From contig NC_060237.1 in the NCBI RefSeq assembly GCF_021155775.2, forward strand, positions 20,110,970 through 20,174,969: DNA of 64,000 bases. Direction: 5' to 3'. Origin of the DNA: Neodiprion pinetum. Taxonomy: Eukaryota; Arthropoda; Insecta; Hymenoptera; Diprionidae. This document shows positions 11,854-25,439 of the stretch, piece by piece (the stretch's first letter is position 1; every line of letters begins with the position of its first letter). Below the pieces are notes generated by a model. That model saw only the letters and a list, made by a program, of their open reading frames with translations. It searched no databases and had not been told where the DNA came from. A program made the position numbers and the translations under genes.

Positions 11854-14800
11854 ACTCGAAATTTGACAATTAGCAGTGAGGAATACATAAATCTCGGTTG
11901 CGCCAGTATGTTGCACCTCATTATGAACTCTCGATAGGTTCGGATTGCACGTCAATCGAAACCTTTAGGAAAAATAAAATGGGGGGTTAATCAGTCTTAC
12001 GAATGCTTCTAGAAAACTTGGAAAAATTTAAGTTTCCTCCGGTCTTTTGTTCACATTTAACCCGGGGCCAAAAGTTGTGGGAAATTTTTAAAGGAAACTT
12101 GTATATTAACCCGCGCCGATAATCTCATACCGCAACTCGCAGATCCTGACTGGAAGTTAATTACAAAGGGAATTAGCCCCTCCGAAGTTTTGACGTGTCT
12201 CCTTGAAAAAAGTCACTTCTTTTAATTATTCACGACAAGTTTGCGTATAAGAAAGAAACAATTTCTGCCGCGTGGCAAAGAAATTGGTCAAATTGGGTCA
12301 AAAATTGAACACCATTTCAGACACACGGAGTGTTGAATTATTTCAACTCGGTCGGAATTATTTCAATTAACCAATAGTCCTCCGGGGTGAATAAATGAAG
12401 CCTCCATTCGCCATGCCATGAATTATCTAGCCCGCAAATTGTCTGAGCTCTCGGTTTGCTCTTTTTGCTTTCCCATTTATTCTGCTTTGTTTTTTAATCG
12501 CGGTCTGGCGGCTCGTTTCTGCTGCAGTTGTTACCTAGAGATAGTGGCTGCCGGGTGACTGGTAGCTATGTACATTGTGTAATATACCACTGAGGTATAT
12601 AGGGTAGACACGACGTTTTGCGGGGGCATCGCGACTCTTCCGGAATTCTTTATTTATTTTACTCCAAGTCCGCAAGGGCGAAATACGATAAAGCCGGTCT
12701 AGCCGCGGAGCTGCAAGCGTCCGACGAAGCTACACTAATCGATTTTCTCATTTATCTTGGGGAAAATAGAAATACACAGTCGCGTTTCCACTTCCTGGCT
12801 TAGTCGCTGTCTTATAACCTACTCCGGATATTCACCGGGATGGATTACTTTTCAATCGACGTCTGAAAGCACGTCGGGAAATCGAGAGTGCCGTTTATAC
12901 GTGAGGCAGGAAGTATGATTTTTACCTCGAACGAACACCCGACGATCCTGTCGTTTTCCATTCACGGCTTTCAACTTTTATTCCAAGTTTACTTACGAAA
13001 ACACATGGAGTTCTACCGTATATTCATCTACATTGGAGAAGCTTTATCGAGCGCCTCTCATTTCAACTGTGAATTCATTTCACCGCTCTATTTTACCCGT
13101 CTATTCTTTGCCTTTCACTATCCACTTACACCTCGCACCTGTCTTTACAGATTCCTTTATTAATACGTATATAAAATATACTATTCTCAATTATGAAATA
13201 CCGACCGAGAAGTATTAGATGAAAAAACTCTTGACAAATTGCTGTACATGTACTCTGTTCAACAGTCTACGACTAAGCGTAGATCCAACCAACGAACCGC
13301 ATCAGAAATCACAGTATTTTCGAAAAGTACAGTATACGAATTGCTAACAATAACATGAGACCTTCGGAAAGCGTTTCTGAACGTCAGATCGAACATGCAT
13401 TAAAATCTCCTGACATTTCCTTGATCCAAGCCCCACATACCGTTAAATCGACAGTAACCGATATGATGAAAATCATTGTAACACTTGGAGCAGCACGAAA
13501 GAGGAAACGGCTGAGATATTGCGGTAGCTAACCGATTCAAGAGAGGCCATTCAGTCGAGGATTTGAAATGAAACGGATGTGAAAAAGGTCTCGATACGTG
13601 AATGCAGGGGGAAGTTTTCCGGCCCAGGCAACCGTTGAAACTGAGGAAATGCAGGTGGATCCATACCTACCTATGAAAGCTATATCTGCATCATCTGCGG
13701 CGAAGGAGAGGCTCGCGAGAGAAAAGTACTACGGCACTTTAACGAATGCTCAGGGTGGAGTGCCCACCTACCGATTGCAGACACCACCCTAGCTTTTGCC
13801 TCTACCGGGTAGGCACTCGAAGCTGAGAGTGAAAGCTACCGTAGACTCTTGACGAGTCGTGGCTCTCTGCTCTCCCCTCACTGACAGCTCCTATCACATT
13901 TCTACCCAGCCTACTTCTGCTTCTACTTTCCGCGTTATTTATCAGAGTGAACTACTTGCCTGATGCAGTCCGTCTAGTGGGTGAACTCATTTCACGTTGA
14001 ACGTACCGGCTCTCGCGTTCATCCTCTTCGGATTTAATGTTACGGTTACCTACGCTGTAGTGATTTTGTATTTATGGAAGGGTGAGAGGGTATCGGAAAA
14101 GCTTCGCATGCGAATTCAGCAAATTTTTTTTTTTCTGTGGGATTTAGGGAACAGATAGGTACCGAATTTTTTATATTTTCGTCAATTTTAATATCCGATT
14201 GTCTTATTCTCGTTTTTAACAATTTTAAGCACGGACCAACCAAATGGCAACTTTATATACTTGAATCGAGAAAGCTGCAGCAACTAATTCAACACCCCCA
14301 AAATAACCTTCCGTAATAATATGAATTTTGTACGGCTCGTCCAAAACTCTTACAACACACACTCTCTTTTTCCCTCTCGAAACATTATAATAACAATAAT
14401 AAATACATTTCACACGGATGAAAACAATTTTCATTCGTGTATCCTGCTTGTCGAAAGCATACGTGAAATATTACTTCAAAATTTGAAACTTTTTTTACGA
14501 AGGTAAGTATTTGTATTGTCGTCAACCGGAAGGGGGGCAAAAACAACACAGCTGTTGACATTCATTACGCGAGTTCAATTTCTCGTTGAATAAACCTAGT
14601 CAAATTTCAGTTCGGGGGGAAAAACTAGCGTGAGACTACATTTTTTTCGATTGATGATATTGTTCATTGATCGCGCTGTCCGATCGATCGTTGGAAATTT
14701 GGTATCAGATTTTCCGAAGGCGGAAGACAGAAGCACGTGGCCCGGGGCTCTGCGGTTGAGGACAACAGGCGGAGATTCCGGAGGCTGAGGCGACTCGCTG

Positions 14801-17800
14801 ACTGCCGCATGTAATGAACTCTTGGAAGCCAAGTTCGAAGTGCCACGGTCTTTGCTTCGATATAGCTACAGCCAGTCACCCACCCCCGTCTGCACTAGAC
14901 TCTGTGACCTACATCACTATTTTAATTACATAGGTTAGAGGGCTCTGCTTCTGCTGCTTCTCTGGGCTGCTGCCACAGCTCAGGCAGGAGGCCAGACGCC
15001 AGTTTCCGAATCCGTGGAGAACCTTTCGAGTAGTTCTACCCAATCCCCCGCCCTTATTCAACCCTGGTAATCGACGTAGGTTCGAACACTTGATGAGCTT
15101 ACTCGTCCGACTTTGATAGGAGGACGTACATCTATGGAGGATGAATTAAATCAGCATCCGAGCTCAATCCAAAATAACTCGACTGTGAAGTTTAATATCT
15201 TACAGGTAACTGAACTTGGTCATTTTACAATTCAGCTTTCAGACAATTTTGTGGTAAAGTTTTCGAGGTGTCACTTTGTCGACCGCTATTTCGTCTGGAA
15301 CGTACCGAACGCGCGGACTATAGGGCTGTTTAGGGACCCTTTTACTCTTGGTACCTATTAAACGTAACACAATAAAGACGTACTTAGAAATCCTGAAAAA
15401 AAGTCGCTGTAAGGGAAGATACACTTGCTTCTACTTAATGCGCACCTCATTTCACGTTGAAAATAAAAGTAACATATGAAACACACTTGTAATTTCCTCG
15501 CGTATCGATGTCAAGAAAAATAGAATCAGCAATAATCTATCTCATTGGTATACATAATTATTGTATAATATCACAGCAATTTTTCTGTGATTATTGAAGG
15601 TCTTTAAGGTTGAGAATATTATTTACAAATACTAATCAATGCTGAAGCCGATAGTGTTCAATTGAAAAGTGAAAGAAGATTTCGATAGAAAAAAAAAAAA
15701 CGAAATACAAAATCACCCATCTTCAAAGCAATTCGTAATCCATTTACGGCTTATGACTATACCTGTCCGCGTATTGACAAACGTTTTCTCAACGACGAAT
15801 ATCGTCTCTACGTTGTACGAATGAAAGGATCTCCATCGGGAATTTAATCGGCTTGACTTCGCGTATATTCGCCTCTGCTAATTGCTCTTCTTGAGGCACT
15901 GTGCATTTCACGCTAAATTACAGATAAAATAATACGTCTAGACTTGGGCTTAATTTTACGTTAACCGAATCAGTCCTCGCCTCGGCTTTTGAACTTGACT
16001 GATTATGCGTGACAACTATCGACTGTCGCAACGCTTCGCACACTGGTCGCGTCCCAGTTGGCTCCGAGCCTAGAGAAAGCTGGAACCGCGAAATATTTCG
16101 GTCAGTTTTAACCCTCGGCAAATATAACTTCGCGAAACCCTTCGGACGCTTTGAGTCGTTCGATTACGTGCAGCAACGTCTCTTCGCGTTCCTATCCGTA
16201 CGACACTTTGCCCTAATTTACACGCCCGTCGCTGCAAACTCGGTCTTCCATTTCCTGACGGCTGGTGGTCAACAAGCTTGAAACTAGTTTCAAGGAAGGA
16301 CTCGGGCTTCTGGCTCGTCTAAACCCACCCCTAAGTTCTCTGCTTGTAAGCCATAACTTGCGTCAAACATCTGCTCGTTTTCAACCGATTACGGTCAACA
16401 CCCCGACACTGCATCCTGAGCTTGCAGGTGCAGTGACGATCGATGCAGGAATGGACCGAAATGCTTTCAGCGTCTCATGAAATCATATTCGAGCTATAGC
16501 TAATTAACCCGGAGTATGCAGTCTTATTCGTACTTTTTGAACTTTAGATTTTTGAATTCTCAATGACGTATCCTTTCACCGAGTATAATCTCTATCAGTC
16601 ATTTATGAGAAAATGATTAAAGTTTAGAAGAGAAAGATATAAAAGTGCTCAGAGCTCGGCGCGTTTCTCGATGAAATTGACAGACTTTGAAGGTGCTCTA
16701 ATAACGAGCAAATTACAGCTCGACGGTGCGCGCTTGCAGCTTTTCATTAACGAATATTAAATTGCGCGGTTCCTTAAGCCGTAAGCTGCGTTACTTGCAG
16801 CAGGATTGCTTTCGCGTTTCGGCGTGGATTTTTTTCCATCAAGTTTGCCAGAGTGGAACGGTACATCCCGAAATGATGTTTGCGTGGTAAACGGCGAGGT
16901 TTATTCAGCTTTTGGTCGAAGTTTGAGGTATGTTCCTATTTATCGTAGGAGAAAATTATTCCAACGAGTGAGATACCGCGACTCGCTGGATATCACTTTT
17001 CTCTCTCTCCCTCTCTCTCTTTCTTTCTCTCCTCAAAACGTCCCCCCATCCATCCTGCGTTTCTTTCATCACCATCACTTAGGTGAGTACAGAAGCGGAA
17101 TCAGCACCGGCATCAGCGTTACAGTTGAATTTTCGCGAGTTGTGAAGAGCTCCTTACGTCACTCTTCTTAAAACTTGAAAGCTCCTTATTTTTCGTCCTC
17201 GCTACCAAACTATCTTATACCAGACTTGTACATAATCCCAAGGCTCCACTTGTAAAGCTCGAAATTTATTCAGAGAGGGAAATCGAGTCGAGTATTTAAT
17301 TGCGGATTTAATTGCGAGGCATTGCGCACGTGCGATAATAAAGTATCACCACTCGGTCGATCAGAGCTTGTCACCTTCTCTTTTCGCGTTGTTTTACAAC
17401 AAAATTCAGCCACTCTTCGTTCGTCGAGCTTTTTGAAAAGGAAATTTTCGCACGACTCGCCTGTCCGATGAAAACTTCTGAGGAATCGAATGAAACTTTT
17501 TACTACCAAGGGAATCATCGGGAATTCGTCCTTCGAATATTGCGAATTGAATCTGTTGAGCTCCAACTCCTCGCGTAGTGCGCCTACGGCAGGCAAGTAC
17601 AATACGATTCAAGCTGTGAGAAAATTTTTATTCCTACTGTGAAAACGTGATGGGTTTTCACCCTGGCTTTGTTTGTTGATCCTTGAAACGGAGCGATGGC
17701 GTACGGATCGTTCAAATATTTATTTCAGTTTACAACCTGCGCAGCTTCTTCCCGAACAAGCCGATCGGATCAGTTATACTTCAATACCGCGCACCCATTT

Positions 17801-18476
17801 CACGGATATAATATTCCGGAGGTACATAAAATTCTTATTATGTTCAAGATAAGTTCTTGCGACGTCGAAAGAAAGGAGGGAGGAAAAAACAGATAACATT
17901 CCGTGGGACGGTAGTAATAAAAAGTACAAGCGTCATGTGCTTGTATAACGTTTCGCGGATAAGAAAGCGAATATGCAGAGCAATACACGTCGGCTGTAAC
18001 TACATGCCCGGAAATATGTCTTTTTCACGTCGAATTCTTTATTCTACCCGCACATCGTAGACGAAAAATCTAAATCATGCGATTTTCGATCATTCGCGTT
18101 GACGCATTTTATGCCAACAATAAGAGACATGCGTGGCTGAAAATGACAAATACCGATAATGAATCAGTTCCATCTTGACGTAGTCTTGTCTCGTAGATTT
18201 TTTGGACTTTGAAATATTTTTTTTAGGCTCCGAAAACGCCTCTCACAAAGCCATTCAGTCTTGTAATAAAAAGAAAAAAAATTGATGCTACCAATAGAAG
18301 ATAGCAAAAAACGCTTCTACGTATATAGATTTATTTTATCCAACGGTGAGCACTAATCGTCAGAATTCGTGAATCGGTATTTTCCTCGCTGAATTTTCTA
18401 GATGCTATATTGTCAACTCTATTCCATTGAGACTACTTCTTGCGAAATGAGATTTTGAATAAGTGACAGAGTAATT
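11854..18476. other. Non-coding stretch, no gene seen
   Basis: Only short unsupported ORFs are present. Small structures include an AAGTTTCCT / AGGAAACTT pair (12030 and 12092), an ATCACAG / CTGTGAT hairpin (15570-15591), a CGAAATATTTCG palindrome near 16096, a TC-rich patch near 17000-17035, and a tandem ATTTAATTGCG pair near 17295-17318. Confidence 0.55.
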
Positions 18477-18496
18477 ATCGCTAAACCGTTAGCGAT
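18477..18496. repeat. Perfect 8-bp hairpin with ACCG loop
   Basis: ATCGCTAA (18477-18484) and TTAGCGAT (18489-18496) are perfectly complementary around a 4-base loop. It sits 72 bp left of a second hairpin. No terminator or gene context is apparent, so the role is unknown. Confidence 0.6.
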
Positions 18497-18567
18497 CCGT
18501 TATCACAGAGGAGACCCGGTCATCCCAGGAAGATCAATCGATCGTGAAACGGGTCTAAGCTCGAGGA

Positions 18568-18609
18568 CTTAGCCCCGAGTCGTACCTTTCTCAGCTCGGG
18601 GTGTCTAAG
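18568..18609. repeat. GC-rich hairpin
   Basis: CTTAGCCCCGAG (18568-18579) pairs with CTCGGGG plus CTAAG (18595-18601 and 18605-18609), with a 3-base bulge. The loop is 15 bases. GTCTAAGC occurs just outside on the left and again within the right arm, so part of the hairpin is also directly repeated. Confidence 0.6.
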
Positions 18610-21600
18610 CTTTTAGTACAAATTGGATTGTGCTGTGCGCAAATAGAAACTGCGTCTGGGGACGGCAAGTAACTAACTAGCGAGATTGTCCGCAAGGATG
18701 CCCTGGATGTTTGTGAATTAATTATCCCAGGTTAGTTTAGGCTGTCAAGTCAGCCGTGAGATTTGCTCCAAATCCTCAAGTATCACAGCCGCTGAAACCA
18801 TTCCGTCCTCCGAGGTGCGCATGTGCGTATCTTACCGACAAGGTATAACCAGCGGTGCAAAATTAATTGCTAAGATCCAAGACGAATGAATGAAGATGGA
18901 GGAAATCGAACGTGACAAAGTCGACGTTGATCTACCGCAGTCAGTGTACTAAGCCACGCGGAACTGTCTCTTAACAACCAATAATCACGAACCTGTCTCG
19001 GGTATCGCAAGCCATCAGCGTTTGCGAGTGTTGAATCAACACAATTACTTAGATGCGGAATAGAAGTGGCGAAACCAAAGCGAAGCAACAAATTTTCGTC
19101 CCTGCTATTCCGTCTTGCCTGTCCCGCGGGGCTCAAGACGACGAGCGGAAACCCGGAGGCAGGAGTTGGGCGGCTCCTTAGGGACATTCGTCATCGTTTG
19201 ATCTATTTAAGCGAGATTGCATGGAAGAATGTACGTATTAATATATACATAGTATATCTGTACAAATGCGCAAGTACAGACACGGCTGCAAAATAAAACT
19301 TTCGGAAAATTTTCTGGTAAACCAAAACAACGAGAAAACAAGGAGAAAAACTAAGGGTAAAAAGAAGAGAGTCTGAAAACTTATGACCCACCGCGGGGAC
19401 TCCAAGGGGGTTTAAGAGCCTCGTTGAAAAGGACGGCGCACCCTTCGTACGATATTCGACTGACAGCTGCTCAAACATCGGCAATATTTGAGCCGCTTTT
19501 TCATTTCAAAATCGGAGAAGGTCGCTTCTTAGATTATGTTGAAAATATGCAGGCTCAGTGCTTTTCGATTTCTATTGTTCGATCGTTGAAATTACAACTT
19601 AATCTAGTTGTACAGGACGTATCTTATAATTGGATAAAATTGCTCGAAATGAAACTGTTTCGCCGGAGCTCAATCAGCGCGCAGAAATGCTTTTGGAATG
19701 TGAGAACGTGCTCTACAGTGGTAACAAGATTTCGGTACCTTTGTGCCTTTGCTACAAATATATTCGTGTTTTTGTCGTGCGTCGCTTTGAAATAGAATTA
19801 CGCTCAATTTATTCACCAATTTTACTTCTATGTTTTCTGACTCATTTTTATTATTGAAGTTGATTACGCATGAGAAGAATAATCCTCTTAAGCCCAGGAA
19901 ACCGTTTAATGAAATTTAAAAACTGAGTACTGAATTCACGGATTAAACTTTTTTCCCGCCTTATGTTGATGCTTCGCATCGAATGCATAAAATTTTACCA
20001 AACGAAAGCTACACACCAATAATTTTTCTCATTAAATTATTTTGCAATAAATCTTGTCAGAAAGATGTTTTCGTGTGTTTCATTGATGACTCGGGAAAGA
20101 AAGCTTTCCTTTCGTAAAGCCACATCTTTATCCTGCAGCTGTCTCCATTTCATGTGCCCTAGATAATATTTTTTTCCCTTCCATTTCGTATAATAGTACC
20201 GTTGACTTTCAGGTTCATCTCATTATCGAACCGAATAATCACCAGACGAGCCCTCGAAGTCTGTGGTTCGATTCAGCATCAGTCTACAGACTTGCACGCG
20301 ACTCCGATACCTCAACGACCCTTGGGCAACGACACACAGAGAAGTCCCTGGTTCATTTTCCGGGCCAATTATCCGCGCGAGATCTTTTGTAGCGGAGATC
20401 CAGACTCGCAGGTATACATCACTTACACCCGGTGCCGTCATAATTGGCTGGATTGTCCGTCGATCACAACTAGCCAGCGCGACACTGGAAAGAGGTAAGA
20501 GAAACGACAGGCACGTGGTACGAAATTCACACTCCACGAATCGCCAAACTATTTTCTCATCGGTTCAACCATCTTGTTATGCGGAATTCAACGAAACCTC
20601 GGAGTGCAGGATTGACAACAAGACGGACGGATTTTCCCCACCCTTGAAATTGTAATTTGTTCGATCATTTGTAGGTGCTGTTTTCCCCCATGAAAGATCA
20701 GCTTGATGAATAATTTGAAATATGTGTCTGTGACAGTGAATAACACGGCTAATCATTTGCCGGGTACTAGCTTCTCGGGCATTCCTCTCTCTTTCTCTTT
20801 CTCTCTTCGTCTCCTCACGTCACCCCCCATCGCGCAATTTCCCTCCCGTCAATTTATTAGCCGTAACGGTTTGCGTCGGGGTGGCCAAACAAAGTGAACG
20901 ACGCCTCGGGGAGCGGAAGCAGACATTATAATCCTGGAGTGGCTTTAAGTGAGCCGGTGCATCTGTCGAGGGTCTGCCGCAGAATCCGTGGGGTGGACGT
21001 TGGGATTAATGCACACTCGACTGGATCAAGCCAGCGGGGCTGCAAGCATCGTTTTGCGGGGTCCTTCGCCGGTTGCATGGGCGCAGGATCGGCCGAGTAG
21101 GTTCATTGGTCCCAAAGTCGATCGGTCGTTGGCGTGTCCCAAGTCCTGTGGAGCTCGAGGAATCTTGACACGATTTTACGAGTCGGGGCTTGAAAGCCTT
21201 CTGCGAACAGGGTAAAATAGAACCAGAAGAAGATGATTCCTTCGTAGAAATAAGTCTATCCACTGGCTGAAAGAAAACCGACGACTTTCCCTCACCGCCA
21301 CCTTAATTTGTTTTCTCAAAAAGTTGAAAGGAAAATTCAAAGCTGAGAGAACGTTTCGTTCCTTAGCATCGCGTGAAGGAAATTTACAGATACCGCAACC
21401 AGGTACCAAACGCGCGGATGTTGATGTAATGCGATATGATGTAGGCTCCAGGAACGAATAACTTCCCGTTCCACCTTCTCTTCCGCCGGATGATTTCCAC
21501 CCTCCCATCCATAATACTTATCCCATTCGGAGATTCCTTGTTACTACCTGGAAACGTTGCCGTGTCACGTCGTCGAAACCGTTCGTCGAGTCTCATATTC

Positions 21601-24600
21601 GCTGAATAAACCCCTCGGAATATCGTTTCATTCGCCTATTTACGCGCAACCATATACGTATTGAAGCGGGATGTTCCTTTGAAATACCGAGTAATCCGGA
21701 GGGCGAGAAATCAAGTTTACATTATCCACATCGTCGGTAACAGCCTGAGGCTCCTGCGAGACGTGTTCGTGTGAAGCCTCGAGCTACCAACAACAACCCG
21801 AGGGAGTTGCCGAACCAGACGCTTATTCCCAATTTCCACGAAGTATACGGCGCGTGTAGACGTGTACGATCAGACACGGTGAACACGAGACTTGATTTCT
21901 CGACACAGTAGAGTTTCACAGCACGGATTTCAGGGAGACAATATTGCCGAGTCTTTCACCGACGGATGCAACAGCGCACCTACTGCACCCTCCCTGCTTC
22001 ATCACGCAAGAAATTGCGCGCACAAAGTGAGACTCCGTGCAACTGCGAATCGAAACTGGGTTTGCGCAGATCAGGAATCGCGGAACTTTGTTACGGGAAA
22101 CCGTAACAAGTCCTAGTCGTAGCAACCCGGTGCAGCTTACGCCGTAACGACGTCGCGGTGACGAAGTGAGTTCGATTTGTTTGAAAGATGATCGCAATTT
22201 AAGGAGCCATTTTTCGTCTTTCTTCGATCTTTTTTTATTGGCGATTTTTTTTTTTTTTTTGCTCACGTTCACGCGCAGGCCGTCCTTGTTCACGGAGGAT
22301 GATAACGTGCGGTACTGAGGTACGTCCACCTACCGATCCTTTATCTGTTAGCTCCGGGAGATCAGCCGGGAAACGACCTTTTTTTTTACATCCCCTGCAA
22401 CGCGCTATTTCCTCGCTCAGCTGACCCTTTTCTCTTTCATTCGTTGCCCCGGTCATGGATCAGCGGTCGCGTGCGCGAGGGTTTAGTCTTGATTGAGGTA
22501 AAGCGCAGGCCGTCTGATACCTTGCGAAAAATCGCTACCCTTAGGCTCGTAACAAAGAAATCGTGTCGGCACTAATGGCCTCTCTGTTATGTTGCCGGTT
22601 GAACGCTAATCGCTCGAGTGCAGGCTGTTGTTGCGGGCGAATCAAAACGGTAATGGATGGTGGCCGATTTGCTTCTCCTGACCAACGCGAATCGACGGCG
22701 ATTAGCTGGATTATTAACCGACGGTATGCGGAGCTGATCGTGAGTTTTAATTGCCAAATCGGTAAACGATACATGGAGATTAAACGCACGTCAGGCTTTG
22801 ACCGAAGTCGTTGGAACGGTATCAACCGATTTACGGGCAACAGTTAACTTAGCAGTATATTTAATCCTGCCGTTCGTTCCGAGGGAATGGCAGCGTTATT
22901 TGACAATAAATATTCATGCGATGCAAACACACATCCCTGTTTATGACTCTAATCCCATGTGAAATCCGAGACCATAATATTCGAAATTAAATTATCACCC
23001 CGGCTCACGCGTTCGCTCCACGGCGACCGACCTCTCGTTCATGGCTATAATTAATTCCGTGCCGTTTGCATATGGTGCTTACTGTTTACGGGGAGCCACT
23101 TGAAATTACCATAGACACGTGCACCCCATACGCGGTAAGTCTCCGACGTCACGTCTGGCGCGGATGAATCCGATTTCCTCGGCGTACAACCTTCGTCGAT
23201 AATAAATTCTCAGGCGTGTCGAATAATTTATACGAACTGCAACGCGATTGTGTCCACTTACGTCGTTGCGTTGGTCGCGTGAATAACGATCACCGTTTTT
23301 TGGCCACGTCACACGGTCGGTTAGTTCTTCCCGGTTCCCGGTTCCGTTCCCCGGAAAAGGAGCCGACCCTTCATTTTTTCACCTAAACGAACCCGCTGAC
23401 GTTGCTCCGAGATCTGCGAACCGCTGGGCTAGCAAATTATTTTTTTTTTAAAGCGACACTTGCAGCTAAGGCGAGATTCCAACGCGTGGGAGACGCTGGA
23501 GAATCGGAGCGATCCGAGTTTCCGACTTATTCGCATCACTGCAGTGGGTGGAACGCTGGCAGTGCAGGCTTGTTGTACGAGGAACAAGTTTCTTCGGCTC
23601 GTAAATTCGTGTTACCGGCCTTATTACATTTTCAAGGGTCTCCCGACGCCCTCGACGCCTCTCGTATCGACGGTGTACGGAGTTGGCGAAGATCCGAGGC
23701 GAGTCCACTGGCCGAGGACGAAGGTGAAATTGGAACCCGAGGGGAACGGCTCGAATTGGCTCGAGCCGGTTCGCTCTGGTTCACCGAATAATTTTTCGCT
23801 CGCAAGATAAGGCTCACGGCCTCCACATACGCCGGTATATCGGATACATGTGGAAACGGCGCGTGCGGGATATGGGCGCGAATTTATTTATGACACTGAG
23901 AGAAAATTCTAGGAGCCCCTGCATCTCCCGTCTCTCTAACACGCGACTCGTGAGTTAGAACCGACGTGCGCGAATGAGATCGAGGAAAAACATTGTTCCG
24001 GACGCCTTGGGCGTTGCCGGGGGATTCACTCGCTTTCCTTTCAACTTGTTGGAACTCCCTCTGCTGCGGGATAGTCGCAGATGCTACCCGGGATGCATTC
24101 ATCACCGTGCAGTCTGGTGCAACACTGCATTCGGCAGCTACTCTCCACGGGTTTTGTATGCAGTTACTGCTATACCTACGCGCAGCTATTACTTCGTATA
24201 ATTTCACCATCTACTGGAAAAAAGTACCAATCAGAATCCTGGGTTGCGAAAGTTATGCCGTCAAATTGTGGCGCTATGGTTACTTGGGAAGTTGAACTTG
24301 TGACTTCGTGCAGTAAAATTTGCCACGGCAAACTTATAATGTGATTACTATGCTATTTACTGTATAATCGTAATCACTATGCTTGATTATAGTTTATAAA
24401 CTTTTAATGCCAATCCATATAAGTATGATAATATTTACAGTTTTGTTCTGAATTTTACTGGACCACGGTTTATGTACTGACCAGGAAAATGCCCGAGGTG
24501 TACTTCGTTGATTTTTTTTATTCTGTGATGTGTTGCAGTATGTCAAAAAAACCTTATTGTTGGAAACGTATTTTTTCATGTGCCGATTCGGCCGCTTAAA

Positions 24601-25364
24601 AAGTGAAGAAGAAGTTGACGTCATTACCAAAAAAATCGATTTTTGGGGGTTAGCTTTGAGGCTGGCTTTTACCCCTCAAGTAAAAAGTACGTGGCAAATG
24701 TTTTTTGATCCACTACAACACATCATTGAATAGAGAAAATCTATGTAAGGTAAACCTCGGGCACTTTCCTTGTGAGGATATCGTATCTGAAGAATTTTTT
24801 CCGAAAATTCGATACCATTTATCGCGATTTCCGCGTAAATGTAGAATTTATGCTTACCCGAACACTTTTACACGTCAAGAAGAATCGCTATTCGATATTT
24901 CATCACCAAGTTTCGTCATATTTGCTGAGCTCGTTCATTTCCCTCCCTTCGGTGAATACCGGCACATCAATATTCAATCTCGCAGGTATCGTTAGTGGCG
25001 GAATTTCGCCTGGCGAAAAACCGTCTCTCGCGTAATTTCATGGCTTGCCAATTTTCGAGGCTTTTGAAATCAAGAAACGGAAAGGTCGGCGAACGCAATA
25101 GGATTTTCATTGACCGTCTCCTTTGTGCTTGGTACTTTCCATTGTTTCTGTCATAATCAGCCTAAAATTTTCGTGTTCTCGAGTTCTATCCCAAGGTAAT
25201 AACGTACTTTCTCAATAGAACGGAATGAAGTATGCCACATCAGCTGCGCTATGAAATTTTCCCACTAATTGATAGGTTGGTGATTTGAATTATTACTCAA
25301 TGTAAAACGTAGCACTTTGTGAATCGTAAATAATTTTTGAACTACTGGTAAATTCGAAAAATTA
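18610..25364. other. Non-coding stretch with a possible regulatory segment
   Basis: No ORF has recognisable homology. The segment 22560-23100 has open frames on both strands and several homeodomain-type cores (ATTA, TAATTG, TAATTA) plus a TTTGCAT POU half site near 23068. That is more like a conserved regulatory block than a gene, but it cannot be tested by eye. A T16 run lies at 22245-22260. Confidence 0.45.
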
Positions 25365-25365
25365 A

Positions 25366-25438
25366 CGACGGAGCCAGGAATCGAACCTGGTATCTAGCGA
25401 TGCTTTACCGGAGCCTTACTCCACTAGACCACCTAGCC
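25366..25438 (-). pseudogene. tRNA-like sequence, probably a tRNA pseudogene or the head of a tRNA-derived SINE
   Basis: On the minus strand there is a perfect A box (TGGTCTAGTGG, 25421-25431) and a perfect B box (GGTTCGATTCC, 25377-25387) at tRNA-like spacing. The T arm is intact (CCAGG stem, 7-base loop, CCTGG stem), and a 4-bp D stem can be drawn (GTCT with AGGC, using one G-T pair). The acceptor stem has two mismatches and two wobble pairs. I cannot form a 5-bp anticodon stem with a U33-headed loop, so no anticodon is assigned. Pol III could still transcribe it. A functional tRNA is unlikely. Confidence 0.65.
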
Positions 25439-25439
25439 T

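Noticed and set aside
13598..13792. 64-codon + frame with a protein-like composition
   Set aside because: No ATG start, no clear acceptor or donor at its edges, and no recognisable family.
13986..15461. CTCATTTCACGTTGAA repeated exactly at 13986 and 15446
   Set aside because: One shared 16-mer is near chance expectation for 64 kb and the flanks do not match.
15569..15592. TATCACAGC within a small hairpin
   Set aside because: Stem of only about 7 bp, far shorter than a miRNA precursor.
18781..18790. TATCACAGCC, the first ten bases of the miR-2/13 family
   Set aside because: The rest of the mature sequence does not match and the local fold is weak with a large bulge; a 10-base match to some miRNA is expected by chance.
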